Assembly (NCBI GenBank): GCA_030064935.1
Contig: JASJEA010000004.1
Span: 1-44,890 of the forward strand
DNA: 44,890 nucleotides
Source of the DNA: Crocosphaera sp.
GTDB taxonomy: Bacteria; Cyanobacteriota; Cyanobacteriia; Cyanobacteriales; Microcystaceae
Direction: 5' to 3'
In this document: positions 8,514 through 17,214 of the stretch, piece after piece
Layout: each line of letters opens with the position of its first letter
Position numbering within the stretch: the stretch's first letter is position 1
Program-made: the position numbers and the translations under genes
The notes under the pieces: generated by a model
Database searches by the model: none
What the model was told of the DNA's origin: nothing
Seen by the model: only the letters and a program-made list of their open reading frames with translations

Positions 8514-10112
8514 ATGAGAAAAACCGTTGCCTGGGCTATTATTAGTAGCGTAACAACAGTAACAGGAATGATCAGCCCCAGTTGGGCTTTAAATACCTCC
8601 ATTGGAGAAGCTGGCATCTATGCCAATCTCTTACATCAAAACCCCTATAATCTAACAGGAAGAAAAATTGCCATTGGTCAAGTCGAAATTGGACGGCCAG
8701 GTATATTTGGCTTTGATAAAATTGCTGCTTGGAGTCCTACGTTTAAACTCGCAGGTGCATATTACCAAAATCGGGCAGTCAAATCCAATGGAAACCTCGA
8801 CAACCATGCGGCCATGGTTGCAACAGTGATGGTGAGCCAAGATAAAAAATTACCAGGGGTGGCCCCAGATGCTAGACTGTACGCTTCGGCTGTAGGAGCA
8901 CTCAAAGGAGGAGGGCAACCCCAAGAATGTCTGGCCAGCCAACATATCGCCCAACAAAATAGCGGTGATGTGCGGGCAATTAATTTTAGTTTTGGGGAAT
9001 CCTTATCCCAAGATCCTCGCAAGGATGCAAAGTTAGATGGCAATGCCCTTTTAACCCAATGTATTGACTGGTCCTCACGGGTACACGATACTCTTTACGT
9101 GATCGCCGGCAACCAAGGTCAAGGGGGTATTCCTATTCCCACAGACCACTATAACGGCATTACTACCGCTTACACCACCAAACGAGAGGGAATATACACT
9201 AAAGTCGATTTTGCCAACCTCAGTGCCCTTCCTGTGGGGATTGGTCGCAGTTTGATTAAACAAGAAATTAACTTCGGGGCGAGACGGGCGATCAATTTAC
9301 TGGCTCCAGGCAGTAAAGTAACGGTCTATGACTTAGCGGGAAAAATTCAACGAGTCAGTGGGACGAGTTTTGCGGCCCCTCATATTACCGCTTCTGTGGC
9401 CTTACTCCAAGAATTCGGCGATCGCCAACTTCGAGAGCAAAAACCCAACTGGAGTCTTGACTCCCGCCGTCATCAGGTCAATAAAGCAGTGTTACTCAAT
9501 TCGGCTGATAAACTCAAAGATAGCGGCAATGGTTCTTTTTTGGGGATGATGAAAACAATTTTTAGTAAAACTCACTATACCTGGTTGGAGTCGGATGCTT
9601 ATGAAAACCCTGAGATTCCTGTAGATATGCAAATGGGTGTGGGTCATTTGAATGTGTTTCGGGCTTATCAACAGTTTAGCGCGGGTCAATGGAAACCGAA
9701 GGGTTTAGTTCCTACCATCGGCTGGGACTATGAAACCATCAGTAAAGACAATTATCGGGACTATATTATTAATGCACCTTTACGTCAAACCAGCTACGTT
9801 GCTATCACTTTAGTCTGGGATCGTTTGGTTGAATTAAAGGATAGAAATGGCAATCAGCAATATGATCTTGGAGAAACCTTTGAGGATAAGGGGATAAATA
9901 ATCTCGATGTTTATTTAATGCCGGCTGACGCAAATAACGTTTCTCAAAGTGTCTGTCGTTCTGTGAGTAAAGTGGACAATACAGAACATATTTTTTGCCC
10001 GGTTCGCTCCCCAGGAAACTATAAAATACGGGTGCAATATAGACAACAGATGAATAAACCAAGTCAGGCTTATGGGTTAGCTTGGTGGATGGTGGGACAA
10101 CAAGCTAACTAG
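8514..10112 (+). CDS. Secreted S8 (subtilisin-like) serine peptidase, atypical triad
   Basis: The 532-residue protein has a signal peptide (MRKTVAWAIISS..., likely cleaved near PSWA|LN, residue 25) and a subtilisin-like domain over about 50-370. The nucleophile S285 lies in SGTSFAAPH, the histidine is H98 (DNHAAMV), and the oxyanion asparagine sits in VIAGNQG. The usual Asp-Thr/Ser-Gly motif is not present: the equivalent strand reads KIAIGQVEIGRPG, with Q56 and E58 at or next to the expected Asp. It could be an active enzyme using Glu, or a degenerate or specialised branch. Residues 390-530 form a beta-rich C-terminal part containing DRNGNQQYDLGE, which resembles a calcium-binding loop. It converges on a PPC-repeat gene across a hairpin-rich gap. 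Confidence 0.82.
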   Translation: MRKTVAWAIISSVTTVTGMISPSWALNTSIGEAGIYANLLHQNPYNLTGRKIAIGQVEIGRPGIFGFDKIAAWSPTFKLAGAYYQNRAVKSNGNLDNHAAMVATVMVSQDKKLPGVAPDARLYASAVGALKGGGQPQECLASQHIAQQNSGDVRAINFSFGESLSQDPRKDAKLDGNALLTQCIDWSSRVHDTLYVIAGNQGQGGIPIPTDHYNGITTAYTTKREGIYTKVDFANLSALPVGIGRSLIKQEINFGARRAINLLAPGSKVTVYDLAGKIQRVSGTSFAAPHITASVALLQEFGDRQLREQKPNWSLDSRRHQVNKAVLLNSADKLKDSGNGSFLGMMKTIFSKTHYTWLESDAYENPEIPVDMQMGVGHLNVFRAYQQFSAGQWKPKGLVPTIGWDYETISKDNYRDYIINAPLRQTSYVAITLVWDRLVELKDRNGNQQYDLGETFEDKGINNLDVYLMPADANNVSQSVCRSVSKVDNTEHIFCPVRSPGNYKIRVQYRQQMNKPSQAYGLAWWMVGQQAN

Positions 10113-10157
10113 CTAATCAGAATGTACAATTGAGAATTGATAATTTAGAATTACCGA

Positions 10158-10288
10158 ACCCTCAAGTTGGAGGCTTGAAACAAGGAAAATTCTTCTTCTC
10201 TTGGTCCATTGGATATGGCGAGGTTTCCTGGCCATCCCTCCACCGCTTTTCATCTCCTTGAAAAAGGAGGCTTGGAACCCTTTTTTTT
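10158..10288 (+). repeat. Dispersed GGAGGCTTG-type repeat, copy B (two modules)
   Basis: Module 1 (10158-10190) reads CTCAAGTTGGAGGCTTGAAA and then CAAGGAAAAT. Module 2 (10246-10288) reads CATCTCCTTGAAAAAGGAGG, then CTTGGAACCC and a T tract. About 55 bp separate them, where copy A has almost none. The first 60 bp also match the copy near 19807-19867, including CTCTTGGTC after module 1. Confidence 0.7.
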
Positions 10289-10421
10289 CCTTCACTACGC
10301 TATGTGCGGGGCTTGTAAACATTGTAAAGGGAATTAATTTTACTATAAAGTGTATTAATAGAAGACTCCCATTTTTTCTCTAAGGTACTGCCCCTGCCCT
10401 CTCAGGCGACATTGACAAACA

Positions 10422-10470
10422 CGGCACAGTGCCGAGCTTCTACCAGGGAAGCTCAATTTTCTCCTTGAGC
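10422..10470. terminator. Three consecutive hairpins between convergent genes
   Basis: Stem 1 is CGGCAC/GTGCCG (10422-10434), stem 2 AGCTTC/GAAGCT (10435-10453) and stem 3 GCTCAA/TTGAGC (10451-10470), which shares GCT with stem 2 so that only one of those two can form fully. They lie just past the end of the PPC-repeat gene (10479). None is followed by a long T tract. A transcription-stop or RNA-stability role is inferred. Confidence 0.45.
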
Positions 10471-10478
10471 AAGGAATT

Positions 10479-12158
10479 CTATTCAACCTTAAAGGTGTAT
10501 TCTCCAACTTCGTTGCCATAGATAGAAGAGACCATAATTAAGTAGTCCATTTCTTCTTCTGCTATTAAATTAACGGTCTTCTGTTTTTGGGAACCCCGCC
10601 AATTATCAATGAGTTCCCCTGTTTTTGCATTAACCAGATAAAGGGAGGGGATGAATTCTTCACTCTCAACGTGAATTGTCAGGGTTTCTCCTACAAGCAA
10701 TTTATCCCCTGATACGTAATAGCCATCTCCATAGTAGCGGCTTAAGCTAGAATTGCGAGCAAACATATTAACCATATCGCTTGTCACTAGGGAAGCGGTG
10801 AGGGGTTGATCGAATTCAATCACTGTGCTGTCAAATAAAAACCCTGTGTCTGTGGTCAAATTATAATCTTGTCCTTCTTCTCCCAACACTCTCACACCGT
10901 AAGTAATGCCCTCCTCGACGCTAAAGTTAAGATGAGAGTCTAAGCTAGTCTGGAGAACGTCTCCAGTCTTGTGATCAAACAGTTGCATTATATTCGATGA
11001 ATCACTGCTCAATTTGAGAGAAACGTCTTCTCCCGCCTGTAAACTAGATAGCAGATAGTTATCCATCAAATGAGTCCGAATAATGGGATGATTGCTGTCA
11101 TCTGTGCTATCAAAACTACCAGAAACCGATGAATTGGTATTAATGCTTAAAGTATAGTCTCCTGTTCTATATCCCTGATAAGAACTGACAACCACACCAT
11201 AATTAATATCAGCATCAACGGACCATGAAATATGGGAACTGTAACTGCCATCCTGATTAGGATTAAAAGCAATCTCAGAGTCCAGATGTCTTCGTGTATC
11301 AGCGTTAATCAAAAAGACGATGGTATTATACTCGAATGAGGTTAACTCAATATTGAGGGTTTGATGGTTTGATATCTGGGTCACTTCGTAAGTGTCGGAA
11401 TAACGTCCCACCCAGAGGTCAATTTCTTGATCGGTTTCGCTTAAGGTTCCTTTGATGACTTGATCGCTAAGCCCTAGGATTAGTTCTCCTACCGTTGTTT
11501 CTAGGGTGTAGCTTCCTGTGGTTGACTCTCCGGTAGAAGTCACTTGCACTAGATATTCCACAGTTTGATCAATGGTAAAACTTAGTTGACTCTCAGAAGT
11601 TTCCTCAATGACTTCTCCAGTGTTACGATTAAAGACTTCCAGAAAACCATTGAATGCCAAAGTTTCTAGGTTGAGGACCACTGTTTGATTATCTTCAAAA
11701 TCTCTTAAAACATATTCATCTTTATAACGCCCTTGATAGGTGTCATCTCCCAATTCTAAAACGCCTATTTCCCTATCTGTGATTATTAATTGTTTATTTA
11801 GCTCAATTTTCTCCCCACTTTCTAGGGATACTGTTTCGTCTTCACTAAAATTCAATAATTTTGCTGTAGAGGTTGTCCCTATCCCAGTTATAGGTTCATC
11901 GGAAATACTATTTTCTGCGATTAGTTGATCATCGAAGCTATCTGTACTCTCTGCTATTTTTGTTGGTTCTTCGCTGGTGTTGGTCAATGCTTTTAGGGTT
12001 TCTTCTACCATTGATACGTTTAGATTCATATCGGTTGTCATCAGATTAGATTTTGTTGATGAATCTTCTCTATCCCAAAAAAGGTCAACGCCCCCTGAGT
12101 CGTCTATATTAAACTCACTTAAATGATTCTGATTTGATTGTTTGATTAGATTAACCAT
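10479..12158 (-). CDS. PPC-like beta-repeat protein without signal peptide
   Basis: The 559-residue acidic protein is made of an N-terminal Ser/Thr/Asp/Glu-rich stretch (about 1-100) and four beta-rich repeats of about 110 residues (roughly 105-220, 225-345, 347-450, 455-559). Each repeat contains a turn like NxxTGEVI or NAKTGELID and ends with GSYTLET, GDYTLSI, QDYNLTT or GEYTFKV, the pattern of bacterial pre-peptidase C-terminal (PPC) domains. Such domains normally occur on secreted proteins, but no signal peptide, RTX repeat or sorting motif is seen, so the export route (perhaps type I) is unknown. Translation start is well supported: GAAGGAGAG at 12167-12175 sits 8 nt upstream of the ATG. 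The neighbour is a convergent S8 peptidase gene; functional linkage is unproven. Confidence 0.75.
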   Translation of the reverse strand: MVNLIKQSNQNHLSEFNIDDSGGVDLFWDREDSSTKSNLMTTDMNLNVSMVEETLKALTNTSEEPTKIAESTDSFDDQLIAENSISDEPITGIGTTSTAKLLNFSEDETVSLESGEKIELNKQLIITDREIGVLELGDDTYQGRYKDEYVLRDFEDNQTVVLNLETLAFNGFLEVFNRNTGEVIEETSESQLSFTIDQTVEYLVQVTSTGESTTGSYTLETTVGELILGLSDQVIKGTLSETDQEIDLWVGRYSDTYEVTQISNHQTLNIELTSFEYNTIVFLINADTRRHLDSEIAFNPNQDGSYSSHISWSVDADINYGVVVSSYQGYRTGDYTLSINTNSSVSGSFDSTDDSNHPIIRTHLMDNYLLSSLQAGEDVSLKLSSDSSNIMQLFDHKTGDVLQTSLDSHLNFSVEEGITYGVRVLGEEGQDYNLTTDTGFLFDSTVIEFDQPLTASLVTSDMVNMFARNSSLSRYYGDGYYVSGDKLLVGETLTIHVESEEFIPSLYLVNAKTGELIDNWRGSQKQKTVNLIAEEEMDYLIMVSSIYGNEVGEYTFKVE

Positions 12159-12610
12159 GCTTAATTCTCTCCTTCGGGATCTCTTGAATTTAATGGTAAT
12201 AAGTCTATAACTTAGTCCTTTTATTCAAAAAATACTTAGATCACTGTCAGTTCAATTGTCAATAATTTTTGGTTAAAACGCATCCGTAATCTTTATGAGA
12301 TTTACAAACAATCTTGATGAAAACTTTATAATTATTATTAAGATTCATATTGGCTTTAATTCTACTTTTTGAGATGAATACTTAATGAAAAGCAAGGGTT
12401 TTATAAAGATTATGTAAAGTTCGGCAATATTTTTACACGAAAAATACTTAAGATTTTTTTCGTGCCTCAGCCAACTATGAAATATAGCAATCAGATTTCC
12501 GTTGTGAAAATTAAATCTGAGTTAAAGGCAGGAGGCAACAGATAAAAAATATCTTCTGAATCATTCCTGATTACTATATTCCTTGAACGTGATTGATTTG
12601 ATTTTTTTAT
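12159..12610. other. Upstream region of the PPC gene with a MITE-like element
   Basis: The gap holds a strong ribosome site for the PPC gene (12167-12175), AT-rich presumed promoter sequence around 12200-12450, and a 100-bp inverted-repeat element at 12481-12580. No open reading frame here is convincing. Confidence 0.5.
12481..12580. mobile_element. MITE-like element with AATATAG termini
   Basis: AATATAGCAATCAG (12481-12494) is repeated in inverted orientation at 12567-12580 as CTGATTACTATATT, 13 of 14 positions matching. If TA is taken as the target duplication, the termini are TAGCAATCAG and TAGTAATCAG, as expected for non-autonomous IS630/Tc1-mariner-type elements. An internal 8-bp stem TCAGATTT/AAATCTGA is also present. 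There is no coding capacity. Confidence 0.5.
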
Positions 12611-13705
12611 TTATAAATTAAGCAGAACTTGATTATCTATTAAAGCGGGGGTTCCATCGTTTTTAGTTGCACTAAATTGTTGAAAATAGTGACGAATTTC
12701 AGGAGGAAAATCAGGAAAATCAAAAATACCATCTCCTGCTGCAACATCTGACCAAAAATCTCGCAGAAATGGGGCATACTTTTCTGCTTCTTGTACTGAT
12801 ATATTTAGAGGAGATGCTGTTAATAATTTTACCATAAAAGGAAAGGAGCGATCGCCTAACAAACTACGAGAAATTTCTTCTAAATTTTCCCATCCAGGGA
12901 CACTTTTGATCCGATGAGATGTAACATTAAGGCTGAATGAACTATTATCATATCCTTGGACTTCAATAACACGATAGGGATGAGGATAACTCACTAATGA
13001 ACCTGTTGTAATTTCATAAATACCCTGATCATAAGCAATATCTTGAACATGAAGATGACCGGTAAAAATAAGTTTACAATTGACAGAACTTAACATTTTT
13101 AGTAATAAACAAGCATTATCTAACATATACCTTTTTCCTAATTCATGGGTTCCTTGTCCTGGTAAATGTTCAATAACGTTATGATGAATCATTATTAAAA
13201 GTAGCTGATCCTTGACTTGAGGTAATAAATTTTCTAACCAGGTTAGTTGTTGTTCATCTAAACAACCTAACTGTTTTGCTTCTGGAGTAAAGTGATTAGA
13301 ATTTAAGCCAATAATTCTCACCCCTGGTAAAATTTCTTGAGTATAATAAAGCTGCTTACTATCATAACCATATTCACCGTAATAGCTTGGAAAGTCCTGG
13401 AAACCAATAGTTTTAGAAGTTCTTAATAAACTAGGAACATCATGGTTGCCAGGAACCACAAAGACAGGAAAAGGGAGAGATTTTAAACGTTTTTGCAACC
13501 AATAATGGTTATCTGGTTCCCCGTCTTGAGTTAAATCCCCTGGCAAAAGAAGAAAATCTAGGTTAAGCTGTTCTAAGTGATTTAATGCCTTTTCTAAGGC
13601 GAGAATACTGACTTCGACTAAATGAAAACGGTTAAGATGATTTTCAATGGTGTGGGGAACCGCAACGTGAGGATCACTGATAATCGCAAAGCGGAAGTTG
13701 ATCAT
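12611..13705 (-). CDS. Calcineurin-like metallophosphoesterase (CpdA-like)
   Basis: The 364-residue protein carries all motifs of the binuclear-metal phosphoesterase fold: D11-P-H13 in AIISDPH, LPGDLTQDGE, PGNHD, IHHN and FTGHLHVQD. The core occupies residues 1-260; a cyanobacterial C-terminal helical extension of about 100 residues follows and ends with IDNQVLLNL. The arrangement resembles class III cyclic-nucleotide phosphodiesterases (CpdA) and related phosphoesterases, so cAMP or another phosphodiester may be the substrate; the family does not settle this. No signal peptide is present. It is transcribed divergently from trmB, with a 58-bp gap if trmB starts at its TTG codon. Confidence 0.85.
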   Translation of the reverse strand: MINFRFAIISDPHVAVPHTIENHLNRFHLVEVSILALEKALNHLEQLNLDFLLLPGDLTQDGEPDNHYWLQKRLKSLPFPVFVVPGNHDVPSLLRTSKTIGFQDFPSYYGEYGYDSKQLYYTQEILPGVRIIGLNSNHFTPEAKQLGCLDEQQLTWLENLLPQVKDQLLLIMIHHNVIEHLPGQGTHELGKRYMLDNACLLLKMLSSVNCKLIFTGHLHVQDIAYDQGIYEITTGSLVSYPHPYRVIEVQGYDNSSFSLNVTSHRIKSVPGWENLEEISRSLLGDRSFPFMVKLLTASPLNISVQEAEKYAPFLRDFWSDVAAGDGIFDFPDFPPEIRHYFQQFSATKNDGTPALIDNQVLLNL

Positions 13706-13763
13706 AGGAAGGCCTGTTTTTAAATATATCTTTACTATTCAGCATAAAAAGGAGAGATCAATT

Positions 13764-14405
13764 TTGGCAAGAGTTCGTGTGCGTCAACACGTTAACCCGT
13801 TAAGTGCAAAATACCGTAAACCATTGAGATTACCTAATTGGGAAATCATTTATTCTTGTTTAGATCAACCTCTTCATTTAGATATTGGTTCTGCAAGGGG
13901 TAAGTTTCTTTTGAATATGGCTCCATTGTATCCTAACATTAACTTTTTAGGGATAGAAATTAGGGAACCTTTAGTGATGGAAGCGAATGAACAACGGGAT
14001 CGCTTACAATTATCTAATTTACATTTTCTCTTCTGTAATATTAACATTTATATTGACCCTTTATTAGAGTCCTTTCCACCTCAAATATTAAACTGTGTTA
14101 GTATTCAATTCCCTGATCCTTGGTTTAAAAGAAGTCACCAAAAAAGACGGGTGGTACAACCCAATTTAGTCCAGGCACTTGCTCGAAATTTAAAAGATAA
14201 TGGTCAGGTTTTTTTGCAATCAGATATTGAAGACATTGCCAAAGAAATGAGTTATAACTTCTTAGCTAATTCTTGTTTTCAAAAACAACATAAAGAAACT
14301 TGGTTGAATGAAAATATCTTTCCTGTTCAAACAGAAAGAGAAATTGCAACTCTCAATAAAGATGAGCCAATTTATCGAATATTATTGACAAAAATGGAAC
14401 TCTAG
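13764..14405 (+). CDS. trmB: tRNA (guanine-N7-)-methyltransferase
   Basis: TrmB forms 7-methylguanosine at position 46 of tRNA using SAM. The chosen start is TTG at 13764, giving 213 residues beginning ARVRVRQHVNPLSAKYRK after the initiator, the usual cyanobacterial N-terminus, with GGAGAG at 13751-13756 as ribosome site. The in-frame ATG at 13698 would overlap the divergent phosphoesterase gene and add an unrelated 22-residue tail. The SAM loop is HLDIGSARGKFLL, followed by FLGIEIREPL and the signature FPDPWFKRSHQKRR, and the C-terminal part contains the tRNA-binding end of the family. A 46-bp gap separates it from the SulP gene, so co-transcription is possible. Confidence 0.93.
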   Translation: MARVRVRQHVNPLSAKYRKPLRLPNWEIIYSCLDQPLHLDIGSARGKFLLNMAPLYPNINFLGIEIREPLVMEANEQRDRLQLSNLHFLFCNINIYIDPLLESFPPQILNCVSIQFPDPWFKRSHQKRRVVQPNLVQALARNLKDNGQVFLQSDIEDIAKEMSYNFLANSCFQKQHKETWLNENIFPVQTEREIATLNKDEPIYRILLTKMEL

Positions 14406-14451
14406 GTTAAGGTGAGCAGTCAAATAATAAACAATAATTAATATTTTAAAA

Positions 14452-16683
14452 ATGCTCGATTCTTATAATTTTTCAGAACTGGCAACTTTTATTGAAAAAG
14501 AATTTCATCCCTTACGTTTTTTTTCTAATCTTGTTGCCAGTTTAATTGGTGGTATTATCTCTATTATTTGGGCAGTTTCTTGTAGTCATTTAATATTTTC
14601 AGGCTCCCTCTCTGAATATATTTCCATTGGTATTAGTCTAATTTTAGTTAGTAATATTATTACTGGACTATTCATTGCATCTAGAACTTCTTTACCTGGT
14701 ATTATTCCTTCTATTCAAGAACCTCCTGTTGCTATTTTAAGTGTAGTAGTAAGTACCATGGTTGCTCAATCATCTATTGATAACATAGAGACAACTTTGG
14801 TAACAGTAATTGTTACAATTATTCTGACTGGAATTATGAGTGGGATTGCTTTTTTTATCCTTGGTCATTTTCGTTTAGGAAGTTTAGTTCGTTATGTTCC
14901 TTATCCTGTTATCGGTGGTTTTTTAGCGGGAACTGGTTGGTTATTAGTGGCTAGTATTATTAAAAATAGTGCAGGGATTGATATTAGATTCAATAATTTT
15001 ATAGAGTTGTTTTCTTGGGATATTTTAATACAGTGGTTACCTGAATTTAGTTTAGGATTATTATTGCTAATTGTTGTCCGTTTTTATCGCAGCTTTTTTG
15101 TCTTACCATCGTTCATAATATTAATAATATTTATTTTTTACTTATTCTTAGGAATTGCAGATTTTTCTCTTCAAGATGCAAGGGAAATAGGATTATTAAT
15201 GGAGCCAATTCAATCACATAGTTTTGGGGAAACTTTGTCATTTTCTACTTTTAAAAAAGCTGATTTTTTGATTATTTTAAATCATATCCCCCAACTGTTT
15301 TCTATCATTATTTTAGGAGTGATGGGATTACTTTTAAATATTAGTGGGATTGAGGTTGCTTTAAAAAAAGATATCGCTCTTAATCATGAGTTAAAAGTAA
15401 CGGGAATTGCTAATATTTTATCAGGATTAATGGGAGGAGGATTGACCAGCTATGTCTCTTTAAGTCGTTCAGTTCTTAATCATCGTTTAGGTGCTTCTAG
15501 TCGTGTTGTTGGTTGGTTTTTAAGTGGAATTTGTGCCTTAGCTTTATTGGGTGGAATGTCATTTTTTTCTTTATTGCCTAAGATATTAATTGGTGGATTA
15601 ACATTATTTTTGGGGTTGAGTTTTTTAGTAGAATGGCTTTATGATGGTTGGTGGAATTTATCAAAAATAGATTACTTTTTGGTTCTATTAATTGTAATTT
15701 TTATTGCTTTTTGGGGACTGTTATCAGGTATTATCTGCGGCTTAATTGTTGCCATGATTCTATTTGTTATAAAATCTAGTCGTCTCAGTATTACTAAAAA
15801 TATTTCTTCTTTAGCTGATTTGTCTTCTCATGTACAATGGTCTCCTTTAGAAACTAAAATAATTAAAAAACATGGACAAAGTGTTTACATTTTACAGCTA
15901 CAAGGCTCCCTATTTTTTGGAACAGCCAATCAACTTTTTAACCGTATTCGCAACCGTCTAAGTGATCTAGATAAAACTCCGATCAAATTTGTATTATTAG
16001 ATGTCCGTTTAGTAAATGATATCGACTCTTCTGCTTTAATTAATTTTCTTAAAATAAAACAATTGATTAAAAGTTATTCTATTCATTTAGTTTTAACTAA
16101 CTTAACTACACAATATCAAGAAAAATTACAAAAACAAGTAGGTTTACAAGAAGAATTTATTCACATTTTTGAGGAAATTAATCAAGGTTTAGCTTGGTGT
16201 GAAGAACAGCTATTAAATCAATATTATCCTATTAATAAAAGTTGTCATTTACTAGAAAACCAATTAAAAACATTTTTTCCTCCTTCCGTAGATAGTTCTA
16301 AACTGATGACTTATCTTAAACCCTTTAAATTATCACCTGGAGACATCTTATTTACTCAAGGACAATTAACCTTAGGAATGTATTTTTTGGAGTCAGGCAA
16401 ATTGAGCGTTATTAAACAAATAACCCCAGAAAAAACTAAATTTTTAAGAACTTATAAAAGTGAGACGATTATCGGAGAAATCGGTTTTTATAAACAGTCA
16501 AACCATTCAGCATCTGTTATTGCGGATGAATATAGTTCTGTTTATTTTTTATCCAGTCATGATTTTAGACGCATGGAAAAGGAGGAACCTGAACTTGCAG
16601 TTGCATTCCATAAATTTATTATTAAAGTGTTAATTGAAAGACTGCAATATCGAGAACAAGATATGCAGAACACCCTTTCCTAA
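14452..16683 (+). CDS. SulP/SLC26-type anion transporter with STAS and cyclic-nucleotide-binding-like domains
   Basis: The 743-residue inner-membrane protein has a SulP transport domain of many hydrophobic segments over about 20-440, a STAS domain (about 465-580, with VLLDVRLVNDIDSSALINFLK) and a C-terminal cyclic-nucleotide-binding-like fold (about 610-735). The C-terminal fold shows the usual LSPGDILFTQGQ and GMYFLESGKLSVI, but its phosphate cassette reads IGEIGFYKQSNHSASVIA: the Arg normally before (S/T)A is a His. Substrate is unknown; SulP members carry sulfate, bicarbonate, nitrate or other anions. The N-terminus and overall order resemble a bacterial group of SulP proteins fused to a Crp-type domain. 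It follows trmB by 46 bp and meets the next gene tail to tail after 6 bp. Confidence 0.85.
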   Translation: MLDSYNFSELATFIEKEFHPLRFFSNLVASLIGGIISIIWAVSCSHLIFSGSLSEYISIGISLILVSNIITGLFIASRTSLPGIIPSIQEPPVAILSVVVSTMVAQSSIDNIETTLVTVIVTIILTGIMSGIAFFILGHFRLGSLVRYVPYPVIGGFLAGTGWLLVASIIKNSAGIDIRFNNFIELFSWDILIQWLPEFSLGLLLLIVVRFYRSFFVLPSFIILIIFIFYLFLGIADFSLQDAREIGLLMEPIQSHSFGETLSFSTFKKADFLIILNHIPQLFSIIILGVMGLLLNISGIEVALKKDIALNHELKVTGIANILSGLMGGGLTSYVSLSRSVLNHRLGASSRVVGWFLSGICALALLGGMSFFSLLPKILIGGLTLFLGLSFLVEWLYDGWWNLSKIDYFLVLLIVIFIAFWGLLSGIICGLIVAMILFVIKSSRLSITKNISSLADLSSHVQWSPLETKIIKKHGQSVYILQLQGSLFFGTANQLFNRIRNRLSDLDKTPIKFVLLDVRLVNDIDSSALINFLKIKQLIKSYSIHLVLTNLTTQYQEKLQKQVGLQEEFIHIFEEINQGLAWCEEQLLNQYYPINKSCHLLENQLKTFFPPSVDSSKLMTYLKPFKLSPGDILFTQGQLTLGMYFLESGKLSVIKQITPEKTKFLRTYKSETIIGEIGFYKQSNHSASVIADEYSSVYFLSSHDFRRMEKEEPELAVAFHKFIIKVLIERLQYREQDMQNTLS

Positions 16684-16689
16684 GCTGTT

Positions 16690-17028
16690 TTAAAACTCAG
16701 CAAAGGGAAAACGACGAGTGGGACGTTGATAGTCTCCTAAGCGATATTCTAGATCATTAGAACTATTGTTAAGGATTTGAATCTTTGTCTCGTATAAATT
16801 AAGATTAAGTTCATTAGAATCCAAAGGAGGAGAAGTTTGCGCTTGAGGAAATGGCCCCCCCACTGCCCAATCCCAGTCTTGAAAAGTTCTCTGTTCAACG
16901 CCTCTTAAATCTTCACTAGATGTAGTTGCTGAAGTGTTAAAATCAGAGGAGAGAAGGGCTTGGCCAACTGCGTCAAACGGGATGAGAACAACGCTCAACG
17001 TGATAACGATTGAATGGATAACTTTCAT
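16690..17028 (-). CDS. Small secreted protein, unknown function
   Basis: The 112-residue product starts with a clear signal peptide (MKVIHSIVITLSVVLIPFDAVGQA, probable cut after about residue 24). The mature part is acidic to neutral, with a Ser/Thr-rich beginning, the Trp-containing stretch FQDWDWAVGGPFPQAQ and an arginine-rich end (RLGDYQRPTRRFPFAEF). There is no Cys and no domain I recognise. A periplasmic or exported location is inferred from the signal peptide. It lies tail to tail with the SulP gene and shares no clear operon. Confidence 0.6.
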   Translation of the reverse strand: MKVIHSIVITLSVVLIPFDAVGQALLSSDFNTSATTSSEDLRGVEQRTFQDWDWAVGGPFPQAQTSPPLDSNELNLNLYETKIQILNNSSNDLEYRLGDYQRPTRRFPFAEF

Positions 17029-17175
17029 GGCATTTTTGCGAGTATGATTCTTATCTCCTCATGCCACACTTTACTACTCTACAAAGATCATAACTTGAAT
17101 ATTAAACTATTAGGAAAACATAAAATTTTATTTTATAGTTATTCACCTTTCTTCACAACTTGTTTAAGTTTTATA

Positions 17176-17201
17176 AAAACCCGTCTTAGGAGACGGGTTT
17201 T
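17176..17201. terminator. Bidirectional rho-independent terminator
   Basis: A perfect 11-bp stem AAAACCCGTCT/AGACGGGTTTT with loop TAGG. The arms end in A and T runs, so it can stop transcription on both strands. It is 14 bp beyond the end of hemJ, for which it is the likely terminator. Confidence 0.85.
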
Positions 17202-17214
17202 AAATGTTTTTAAT

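Larger units (their letters stand above)
10113..10478. other. Convergent gap between S8 and PPC genes
   Basis: No gene is supported. The region carries a two-module dispersed repeat (10158-10288) and three adjacent hairpins (10422-10470). The open frames here run through repeat sequence and have no homology that I recognise. Confidence 0.5.

Noticed and set aside
8762-9043. Antisense open frame within the S8 peptidase gene
   Set aside because: It is a shadow of the coding strand with no recognisable motif and no ribosome site.
10113-10383. Open frames in the gap after the S8 gene
   Set aside because: They translate dispersed repeat sequence in both directions and lack any coding support.
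13698-13763. trmB start at ATG 13698
   Set aside because: It overlaps the divergent phosphoesterase gene, while TTG 13764 has GGAGAG upstream and gives the conserved N-terminus.
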